NCBI RefSeq assembly: GCF_009647605.1
Contig: NZ_WJIF01000004.1
Span: forward strand, 196,435-260,434
DNA length: 64,000 nt
Reading direction: 5' to 3'
DNA from: Agromyces agglutinans
GTDB lineage: Bacteria > Actinomycetota > Actinomycetes > Actinomycetales > Microbacteriaceae
Shown: piece by piece, positions 26,331 to 33,216 of the stretch
Layout: each line of letters opens with the position of its first letter
Numbering within the stretch: position 1 is the first letter of the stretch
Notes under the pieces: model-generated
Told to the model about the DNA's origin: nothing
Databases searched by the model: none
Seen by the model: the letters and a program-made list of their open reading frames with translations, nothing else
Position numbers and translations under genes: made by a program

Positions 26331-27269
26331 ATGAGGATCTTCATCGCAGGTGGTTCGGGAGCCGTCGGCTCGAGGCTCGTGCCGTTGCTGGTCGCGGCCG
26401 GGCACGAGGTCACCGGGACGGCGCGGAGTGAGGCGGGCGCGGCGCGGATCGCCGCTGCGGGCGGCCGTGGGGTGATCATGGACGGCACCGACCCGGCATC
26501 CATCCGCCTCACGGTGCTCGAAGCGAAGCCCGACGTGCTCGTGCACCAGCTCACCGCGCTGTCGGGCAGCTTCGACTTCAAGCGGTTCGACGAGACCTTC
26601 GCCGTCACCAACCGGATGCGCACGCTCGGCACCGACGCGCTGATCGCGGCCGCGAAGGAGGCCGGGACCGGCCGCATAGTGGTCCAGGGCTACACCGGGT
26701 GGACCAACGAGCACGCCGGGGCGGCCGTGAAGACCGAGGCCGACCCCATCGACCCGAACCCCGTGCCTGCGGCGCGCAACACGCTGGCCGCGATCGCCCA
26801 CGCCGAGCGTGCGGCGGTGGCCGCGGGCGGGCTCGCGCTGCGGTTCGGCAACTTCTACGGGCCCGGGCAGTCGCTCGGAGAGGGAGGGGAGATGCTCGAG
26901 TCGGTGCGGAAGGGCAAGGTGCCGATCGTCGGCTCGGGCGCCGGAGTCTGGTCGTTCTGTCACATCGACGACGCCGTCGCGGCGACGGTGGCGGCGATCA
27001 CTCAGGGTGACGCAGGCGTCTACAACATCGTCGACGACGAGCCCGCCCCGGTCACCGAGTGGCTGCCCGCGCTCGCGAACGCGGTGGGGGCGAAGCGCCC
27101 GATGCGCGTGCCGGCCTGGGTCGCGCGCCTCCTCATCGGAGACTTCGGCGTCGCGTGGATGACGACCGCCCGCGGCTCCTCGAACGCGAAGGCGAAGGCC
27201 GAGCTCGGCTGGACGCCCAAGTACGCGAGCTGGCGGGAGGGCTTCCGCACCGGCCTCACCGCCTCCTGA
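26331..27269 (+). CDS. NAD-dependent epimerase/dehydratase, probable ECF41 target
   Basis: 312 residues. The N-terminus MRIFIAGGSGAVGSRLVPLL is the GxxGxxG Rossmann motif of extended short-chain dehydrogenases. LRFGNFYGPGQSL and SFCHIDDAVAAT match the NAD-epimerase family. The usual active-site YxxxK is not obvious: the region corresponding to it reads GYTGWTNEHAGAAVKTE followed by PVPAARNTLA, so catalysis may be atypical. ECF41 neighbours are usually carboxymuconolactone decarboxylases, oxidoreductases or epimerases of unknown physiological substrate, and this fits. Expression is probably driven by the TGTCACA-N16-CGTC promoter. Confidence 0.85.
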   Translation: MRIFIAGGSGAVGSRLVPLLVAAGHEVTGTARSEAGAARIAAAGGRGVIMDGTDPASIRLTVLEAKPDVLVHQLTALSGSFDFKRFDETFAVTNRMRTLGTDALIAAAKEAGTGRIVVQGYTGWTNEHAGAAVKTEADPIDPNPVPAARNTLAAIAHAERAAVAAGGLALRFGNFYGPGQSLGEGGEMLESVRKGKVPIVGSGAGVWSFCHIDDAVAATVAAITQGDAGVYNIVDDEPAPVTEWLPALANAVGAKRPMRVPAWVARLLIGDFGVAWMTTARGSSNAKAKAELGWTPKYASWREGFRTGLTAS

Positions 27270-27407
27270 GCGCGCAGCGCAGGATTCAAGCCGGTGCGGC
27301 TCTGAACGACGCACTCAAGAACGCGGGCGGCGAACCGTCGAAACGAACCAGACGGCGGATTCCCGGAAAGCCTCACGAGCGCCACGAGGAATGTCCTCTA
27401 ACACGAG

Positions 27408-27433
27408 AAACCCCCGGTGAAGCCGGGGGGTTT
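27408..27433 (-). terminator. Displaced terminator of the original tRNA-Phe gene
   Basis: AAACCCCCGG...CCGGGGGGTTT hairpin matching the terminator at 42541-42566. It lies directly outside the left att repeat, where the terminator of the uninterrupted tRNA-Phe gene would have been before integration. Confidence 0.65.
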
Positions 27434-27437
27434 GTGC

Positions 27438-27478
27438 GGCTCCGACCGGCACCGATCCGTGACCTTTCGATTTTCAGT
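27438..27478. repeat. Left attachment site: 41-bp copy of the tRNA-Phe 3' part
   Basis: This segment matches 42573-42614 in the intact tRNA-Phe gene with one substitution and one missing base. It includes a perfectly identical core TGACCTTTCGATTTTCAGT (27460-27478; 42596-42614), which covers the anticodon loop. It is not a tRNA: the 5' half is missing. Confidence 0.88.
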
Positions 27479-27578
27479 GAGCCTGGGCGGTTTTCGCTCA
27501 GTTTCTATGGACATGATATCGCGCTGACCAGGGATTCTTCGAAACGGTCACAGTTGGTTTCAGATGGTTTTCGCGCAT

Positions 27579-27600
27579 TTAATGGCACATTAATGGCACA
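27579..27600. repeat. Left pair of 11-bp repeats, probable integrase arm sites
   Basis: Two perfect tandem copies of TTAATGGCACA (27579-27589 and 27590-27600), about 100 bp inside the left att core. A related pair lies about 95 bp inside the right core. Tandem arm-type sites at both ends are typical of lambda-type tyrosine integrases. Confidence 0.6.
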
Positions 27601-27646
27601 AGATTGAGCCGTCGGACCGTCATCGGGCCCAGACAGATTGACCGAC

Positions 27647-28111
27647 TCAAGGTTGAGTTCGTGGGTCAAACCCCGGCTGCGTGCGCGGCACGAGCGTGGG
27701 TTCAATAGCTTCGCCCAGGTGATGGATGCGCCAGGCACTGTTGGGCAGAATGGCGATCTCCGGGCGCCACACGAGCGTGACGTGCATCGAAGCAATAACG
27801 GAGTAGAGGTCGTGGTTGATGTGCTCGTCGGTCTCCACGAGGCGCACATATGCCACGTCGGGCGCGCCGACTCCGTACATCGCGGTCATGCTGATCTTTA
27901 GCCGGGTTGCGAACACCGCGCGTGCCCGCGAGAAATCCCCCCAGAACTCGAGCGACTCCGGAGTGATGAACGCCCCGGCGAGCAGACTGCGTTTATCCGG
28001 GTGTTCCATCTCAAGCCCTGTGCGAAAGACATCCACGAAGAGCGCGGGATGCCAGTCTGGGAGAGACTCGTAGGCGACCAACGCATCGTCCTCGTCTGTC
28101 CAGCCGTTCAT
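27647..28111 (-). CDS. Protein of unknown function, element cargo
   Basis: 154 residues from the ATG at 28111, which has GAGG 5 bases upstream; a GTG at 28126 is possible. Acidic N-terminus (MNGWTDEDDALVAYESL), then LFVDVFRTGLEMEHPDKRSL and an amphipathic beta region around VAYVRLVETDEHINHDLYSV. No membrane segment, nucleotide motif or named family is recognised. It lies 68 bp downstream of the large Mrr-like nuclease gene on the same strand, so it may be a small partner (for example antidote or accessory) of that protein. This is inference from position only. Confidence 0.6.
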   Translation of the reverse strand: MNGWTDEDDALVAYESLPDWHPALFVDVFRTGLEMEHPDKRSLLAGAFITPESLEFWGDFSRARAVFATRLKISMTAMYGVGAPDVAYVRLVETDEHINHDLYSVIASMHVTLVWRPEIAILPNSAWRIHHLGEAIEPTLVPRTQPGFDPRTQP

Positions 28112-28179
28112 CGGTTCCTCACTCACGACTCCATCGTGGCGTACGCGTCCGACGCTCGACGTAGCTCTCGTGGGTCCGG

Positions 28180-31100
28180 TTATGTGCCGCCCTCCGTGAG
28201 CACCGTGCGAACGCTATGGGCTGGATCAGCAGCTAGGGCGTCGAGAACGCCTGGGTACTTCCGATCGGTTTGCTGAACCAAAGCCCGGGCCAGAGCTCGC
28301 CGAACTCGAACGTCGGGATCTCTTGCTAAGCGTTCCCCGAGATGTTCTGGTTCGCCATGTGTCGCCCATAATCCTGCGACCAGGCTCCGGATCGCCCATC
28401 CCTGTGTCGCGAGGAAGGCTAGGTCATCCTTTACTGTGTCACCAAGGCGCTGAAGCGCCATTGTCGGCCAGTAGTCCTCCTTCTCGCCGAGCAGCGAGTA
28501 GACGACACGCCTAACTTCTTTGCGTTGGATCTCAGTTGAGGCCAGGGTGGCCGCCAATGCCAGTGCCTGTCCACGGCTGCTGCGCGGCATCCCGTCTATG
28601 CGAAAGCCGCCGAGCTTGTGGGTGTACTGCTCGTTGAGGGCGTCGTGATCGGACGGCGTCGGGGAGGTGGCGAGCCTCATCGCGGTTTCGAAGTGTGTAG
28701 TCCGCTGCGCCTCGGTGAGGTGGCGCCCCAGGTTGCTTGCAGCGATCAGATACTCACCGCGGTCACCGGAGTTGATGTGCGGATCGTCGGCGCGAACAAG
28801 TAGCGCTGCGGTAGCGGTATTGATCAACTCGGGGGCGAGATGGGTAACTAGCAGTGAGTCTCCAACTGCGTTCGTACCCGCGCTGTAGACGCCGGCCGCG
28901 TGGGTCAAGGGCGAGGTGAGCCGCGCCAGTGCGGCGGACGCAACGTCTGGGTCGATGTCTGACGGATCACCCAGAGCGAGGGTTTCTTGTGCCCAGTGGT
29001 TCCCTGCTGCGGCGAGCGCGGTGAGCCCGTCGTGAGCGAGCGCGTTGTACTTCTCGATTACGTCTCGGGTGGTATGGGTTCGGGCTCCCTGCGCGCGTCC
29101 GAGGAGGGGTACGAGGTGTGCCATGGCGCGGGGAGCCAGACTCGGATGGCGGACTGCGATCCTCGCCACGGCCAGGGCCTCGTCGTCGTCGTGGTAGCGG
29201 TAGTGGTTCTCCTCCACGACTGGTTGACGCTCAAAATGACTCAGCGCGGCGGTTGCGGAGGCGAGATCGATGCGGCCGGCGATGCCCGCCAGTGCCCTTA
29301 TCGCGTTGTTGTATCGGGAGGGCGCGAACGCGCGCAGGTCGGGGCGGGTCCCCTTCTCCGCCGCATCCAACTCATCGGTGATGTGTTCCGCGATGGAGCT
29401 CACCAAGGCGTCCGGGACGAGATCTGCTTGTGCCGAAAGGAGGCGGTATGTTGCGCCGACGGTCCAGTAGTTCGGTGCATCTAGATCAGCGGTGATGTCG
29501 AGGAACTCGAGGGACAGAGACTTGCCGAGCGTCTCGATCTGTTTGGTGGCGCCGACCTGAGCGAGGTGGTGGGCCGCCAGTGCAGGTTCATCCGACTCGA
29601 TAAGGATCGACGCGAGCACCCGTCGCGCGCGTTCCTCGCCCACCCAGTCGCTCGTTGTGATTGCATCACGTAGAGCCCGTTGAGCCGAGATGGCTCCAGA
29701 GCGAAGGTTCCCCTCAGCCAAGGCCGACAACGAATCCACATAAGCGCTCTCAGACGTTGGCACGAGGGGCTTGGAGCTTCCCATCTCCCGGATTGCGGTC
29801 TGCAGAGGCAGGAGTTCATTGCTGGTGAATGGGTTCCAGCGTGAGCGGTAGGCGCGTCTGCTGAAGATCCACGTCGACGCCTCGCCCCACTGGGAGGCGA
29901 GAGAAGCGAAGCCGGAAGCTTCATCCCATGCGAGGTCCGCCTCCACGAACTTCTGGTGCCGCGCAAGGCTGCGCGCGTGGCGAGCGGTTACAAGACCGGA
30001 GATGCCATAGCCGAGGGTCAGTTTTCGGGCATCAGTGAGAAGCTCCGTCCAATCGTGGGTGGACTCGGCAACAAGGAGTCGGAGCCTCGTAACTAGTACC
30101 TCATCGAGAGCGGGAAGTCGCGAGAACTCGGCAAAGACAGGGGCGGCTCGATTGAGCCAATCTGACTCATCGCCGGCAAGAGCAGTTTCGCCCGCGAGCA
30201 GGATCAGACGGGCCTGGTCAGCGGGATCGCCGTTCCGCAGGCTATCGATGTCCGGAAGGTAGCCGAGTGGGTTTATGTACAGACTGATCGCCGTCTCGAT
30301 CACTTTCCGATAGCGGTCAACTGTTTCATTGCCAGCGGCCAGATTCGACAACTCGTCGATACGAGATTGCGTCAGCTGAGCTGTTGCTGAGAGGCCCTGG
30401 TCGAGCGCCGCCCAGAAATCGTCTAGGACCTGTCGTGCCGCCTCAACTTCCTGTCCAGTGCGCGCCAGCAGGCGAACGCGCTCCTTGTCGTGAGAAGCGG
30501 CGTGAGGCCCGAAACCCGCCTTCCGAAGAGCGGCCTGTCCTTCCTCGATCAGGATGAGTGCCTGTGTTGCCTCGGTTGTGATGGCGGCCTTGTCGAAGAG
30601 TTCCTGGGCCCCCGTAGAGACTTCCGGGGTGCGCGCGATCGCCTCTCTCACGGCCGCCGCGTCTGCCGAGGGGACGTGCGCAACGTCGATCTTGAACGGC
30701 AGGCAGAATGCCTCCGCCGTGGGCATACCGAAGTACTCGATGACGATCTCGGGACGACCCCGCAGGAGTGTTGAAAGTTCCTGGGCATCCCAGAGGTCTA
30801 TGACGATCGGGTGGAGTGCCTTGCGCTGGGTTGCCAGTTCGTCGATCGCTCCAGTGCTCTTGACTGCACAGGCGACGCCGATGATCAGTCTCTGAACCTC
30901 GAACGGTCGCTTTGTGTCACGAAACTTCTTCACCGCAGCCCTCAGCTGTGATGCGTAGAACCGGTTGTAGTTCTTGCTCTGGAGTGCAACGCCTGCGCCA
31001 TCTGGTGCCAGCGCAACGATGTCGAGGCCGAGCTGAGCCTGGCCGCGCTCACCGTAGAGCTGGGCGTCGCGGAGTCCCTCTACGTCTCGCATCATTCGCA

Positions 31101-31239
31101 GCTGGAGTCGCTCGAAGTTCTCCCACGACAGGGAAGTGAACGGGAGTTCGTCCAGCTTCCCGATAACCGGCGCCGGCGTTGAGGCCGACGCGGGGGCATA
31201 CAGCGACGACGAGAGTGACAGCGGCTTCCATTCATTCAT
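28180..31239 (-). CDS. Large Mrr-like nuclease fused to helical repeats, candidate defence protein
   Basis: 1019 residues. Residues about 30-170 form a restriction-endonuclease-like domain: SWENFERLQLRMMRDVEG helix, then GLDIVALAPDG (Asp 73) and VALQSKNY (Gln 87, Lys 89), the D...Q-x-K variant of the PD-(D/E)XK site seen in Mrr-type enzymes. The remaining ~850 residues are helical repeats: TPR-like in the middle, and HEAT-like at the end (ARDPDVRVRRALARAL, then AADPAHSVRTVL). No P-loop NTPase or membrane segment is seen. The layout (nuclease effector plus repeat sensor) suits anti-phage or anti-plasmid defence, but this is inference. Lower GC than the chromosome. Confidence 0.8.
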   Translation of the reverse strand: MNEWKPLSLSSSLYAPASASTPAPVIGKLDELPFTSLSWENFERLQLRMMRDVEGLRDAQLYGERGQAQLGLDIVALAPDGAGVALQSKNYNRFYASQLRAAVKKFRDTKRPFEVQRLIIGVACAVKSTGAIDELATQRKALHPIVIDLWDAQELSTLLRGRPEIVIEYFGMPTAEAFCLPFKIDVAHVPSADAAAVREAIARTPEVSTGAQELFDKAAITTEATQALILIEEGQAALRKAGFGPHAASHDKERVRLLARTGQEVEAARQVLDDFWAALDQGLSATAQLTQSRIDELSNLAAGNETVDRYRKVIETAISLYINPLGYLPDIDSLRNGDPADQARLILLAGETALAGDESDWLNRAAPVFAEFSRLPALDEVLVTRLRLLVAESTHDWTELLTDARKLTLGYGISGLVTARHARSLARHQKFVEADLAWDEASGFASLASQWGEASTWIFSRRAYRSRWNPFTSNELLPLQTAIREMGSSKPLVPTSESAYVDSLSALAEGNLRSGAISAQRALRDAITTSDWVGEERARRVLASILIESDEPALAAHHLAQVGATKQIETLGKSLSLEFLDITADLDAPNYWTVGATYRLLSAQADLVPDALVSSIAEHITDELDAAEKGTRPDLRAFAPSRYNNAIRALAGIAGRIDLASATAALSHFERQPVVEENHYRYHDDDEALAVARIAVRHPSLAPRAMAHLVPLLGRAQGARTHTTRDVIEKYNALAHDGLTALAAAGNHWAQETLALGDPSDIDPDVASAALARLTSPLTHAAGVYSAGTNAVGDSLLVTHLAPELINTATAALLVRADDPHINSGDRGEYLIAASNLGRHLTEAQRTTHFETAMRLATSPTPSDHDALNEQYTHKLGGFRIDGMPRSSRGQALALAATLASTEIQRKEVRRVVYSLLGEKEDYWPTMALQRLGDTVKDDLAFLATQGWAIRSLVAGLWATHGEPEHLGERLARDPDVRVRRALARALVQQTDRKYPGVLDALAADPAHSVRTVLTEGGT

Positions 31240-31584
31240 GCGTTACCCGCCTCGCCCACTTTTGTTGGTCCCAGTGTGTTGGGTCGACACCGTCAGATTC
31301 GATCCTAGAAGTAGCGTCGTACGCTCCAGATAGAGGACATGAAAGACGCGACCCGACCCACCGCAGGAACCCCTGGCGTCCCTCGGGTTGGGACCCGACC
31401 GCTGACGTATCCGTGCTTACGGTGGCGGAGTCGCGTCGAGGCCCGCCGACGGTACCCCGGACGCTAGGAACTCGCCAGCTCTAGACCGCGGCACAGCTCC
31501 GTAGTCGCCGTTGGACTAGTCGGCAGGACCGAAGCCGCGCCCTACGGGGGAGTGGCTGCGGCCCGTGCACACCCAACAACGCAG
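31240..31584. other. Gene-free region inside the element
   Basis: 345 bp between two leftward genes with no credible reading frame. It should hold the promoter of the large nuclease gene. No clear operator or hairpin is seen. Confidence 0.4.
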
Positions 31585-32142
31585 TCACAGATAGTGTTTC
31601 GCCGCAGACAGATCCAGCTGGCCTCGCCGAGGAGTCAGATGACGAGGCTCGCGCTTCGTCGTGAGATCACCGAAGTAGAAGATGCGGATCCCCAGACTCA
31701 TTACCGTGCCAAGAACTGCCGATCTGGCCTGGCGGATGGTCGAATTCGGCGGGTTGCCCCAAGCACCGAAGATCTCACTGATGCCGTTGGCCTTCAGGAA
31801 GGCCCCGATTGCCAAGCAGTTCTGGTCGCTGATCTTCTGATCAAACGACCGCAGATTCTTGGGCTTGGTTGCTCGTTCTGGGTACAGGTTTAGCATCACC
31901 CAGCCGGAGTGCCCGAGCGTAACGCTCGCCTCTGCTGCTCGATTCACAGTTGTATCGGAGGTGTTCTCGTTGGCGTGCGATGGATTCATTCCGAGCAGGA
32001 CCAGCGGGCGTGAATTGGGCGCTGATCTGTTGATCTGACCCAGGATGAACCGATGCCCGATAACCGCGGGATCGGGAGACCAGAGGTTGGGCGCGAGCCC
32101 AGGCGGATACGAAACCACCCGGAGAGGTGCAGTGGGAGTCAT
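31585..32142 (-). CDS. DUF1643-family protein
   Basis: 185 residues. The family core is clear: LVLLGMNPSHANENTSDTT, then a GWVMLNLYPERATKP string, and a later SDQNCLAIGAF segment followed by EIFGAWGN. DUF1643 proteins are frequent on mobile elements; their activity is unknown and the fold has been likened to DNA-processing enzymes only loosely. Here it is element cargo, separated from both neighbours, with no obvious operon partner. Confidence 0.85.
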   Translation of the reverse strand: MTPTAPLRVVSYPPGLAPNLWSPDPAVIGHRFILGQINRSAPNSRPLVLLGMNPSHANENTSDTTVNRAAEASVTLGHSGWVMLNLYPERATKPKNLRSFDQKISDQNCLAIGAFLKANGISEIFGAWGNPPNSTIRQARSAVLGTVMSLGIRIFYFGDLTTKREPRHLTPRRGQLDLSAAKHYL

Positions 32143-32222
32143 TCGTTTCAGGATGCGGGATGCAGGCCAGAGGGTGTCATGCGTGGCAGGAGGCGCGTGC
32201 TCCGCGGCTTGCCCCGATGGGG

Positions 32223-32381
32223 TTACCGCTGCTTCGACGCCGCATCCGAACCGCCGGAAGGGCCGGTCGGTGGCTTGATCGGCCGTTCAGGTCGCTGTGC
32301 GGGCCGAGCGCCCTCTTCAACCTGTCGCGGACCAGCGCCACCGGTAATCGCGCTGGGACGTCGCTTCTCGTTCTCACCCAT
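32223..32381 (-). CDS. Small proline-rich protein, probable
   Basis: 52 residues from an ATG with GGAG 4 bases upstream, starting 13 bp after the stop of the DUF6338 gene. The sequence (MGENEKRRPSAITGGAGPRQ and onward) is basic and proline-rich, probably disordered, and has no family. The good ribosome site and close spacing support translation. Composition alone cannot prove it. Confidence 0.4.
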   Translation of the reverse strand: MGENEKRRPSAITGGAGPRQVEEGARPAQRPERPIKPPTGPSGGSDAASKQR

Positions 32382-32394
32382 GCGTCTCCATCTC

Positions 32395-33093
32395 CTAGTC
32401 GGTCGGCTCGCCATCGAGCCACTCCACTACTGCACTCTCCGGTACAGCCAACCAAACTCCAAGGGAGCGGTCTACCTCGCGAAGAAATCTGCCGTCCTTA
32501 TCAAGTTCCCACTGCTCTTCGATAAATATGTCTCGACCGTGCGGATACGTGCTTACGTACGACCGCTGCCCGAAGAGCCCACCGAAATACACCTCTTTGT
32601 CGAGGCGGACCCGAACCCATCGAACTGTGATCCCCTCGTAGGCGGCCATGTCCCATGCGGTCGGGAATGACTCAGGTTTGTTGATCAGCTTCGTCTTCGT
32701 CTTTGTGACGACCGATCCGTCACTCCTCTTGGAGGTGACTTCGTAATCAACGCGCCGACGGTTCACGAAGTACGAGGCCACGCCGGGGATCACCACCAGG
32801 AGGCCCAGCAGCGCCGAGGCCACCGCCCAGGATGGCCACGTCGAGTAAGCACGCTCGAGAACGCCCTGGGCGACCTCGAGTGAGTAGTTGAACACGAAGA
32901 TCACCAGGGCGCTCGCGCCGTAAACGACTATGAATACGGCGCTAATGAAAAGCGCGTCCAGTACGCGCGCGCCAGCGCCATAGTCAGGGTCACGAATTCC
33001 GACCAACCAGGTCTTCACGACCGCCCAAGTCAGTCCCGGAACGAGCATTAGCACGAACGCGGCGATCTGCGGCAGGGACTCAGGAACGTTCAC
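32395..33093 (-). CDS. DUF6338-family membrane protein
   Basis: 232 residues. Three membrane segments in the first half (IAAFVLMLVPGLTWAVV; DALFISAVFIVVYGASALVIFVF; WAVASALLGLLVVIPGVASYF) precede a soluble domain. That domain carries the family pattern: SFPTAWDMAAY, VRWVRVRLDKEVYFGGLFGQ, SYVSTYPHGRDIFIEEQWEL and a final GVWLAVPESAVVEW. DUF6338 is common in actinobacteria and often sits near mobile or defence genes; its function is unknown. A small proline-rich gene follows closely. Confidence 0.8.
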   Translation of the reverse strand: MNVPESLPQIAAFVLMLVPGLTWAVVKTWLVGIRDPDYGAGARVLDALFISAVFIVVYGASALVIFVFNYSLEVAQGVLERAYSTWPSWAVASALLGLLVVIPGVASYFVNRRRVDYEVTSKRSDGSVVTKTKTKLINKPESFPTAWDMAAYEGITVRWVRVRLDKEVYFGGLFGQRSYVSTYPHGRDIFIEEQWELDKDGRFLREVDRSLGVWLAVPESAVVEWLDGEPTD

Positions 33094-33216
33094 GCGCCCA
33101 CCCTATGGCCAACACCGAGCCGATCCGATCGAATCGACCACGGCGTCGCCCAGTAGTCCATCTGCCGTATCTGATCCCACTCGGCAATGACGTTCCATCC
33201 GGCGTTGACGCATTGC

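Noticed and set aside
27438..27478. Possible second tRNA-Phe gene
   Set aside because: Only the 3' part is present, with a missing base and no 5' half; it is an attachment-site remnant.
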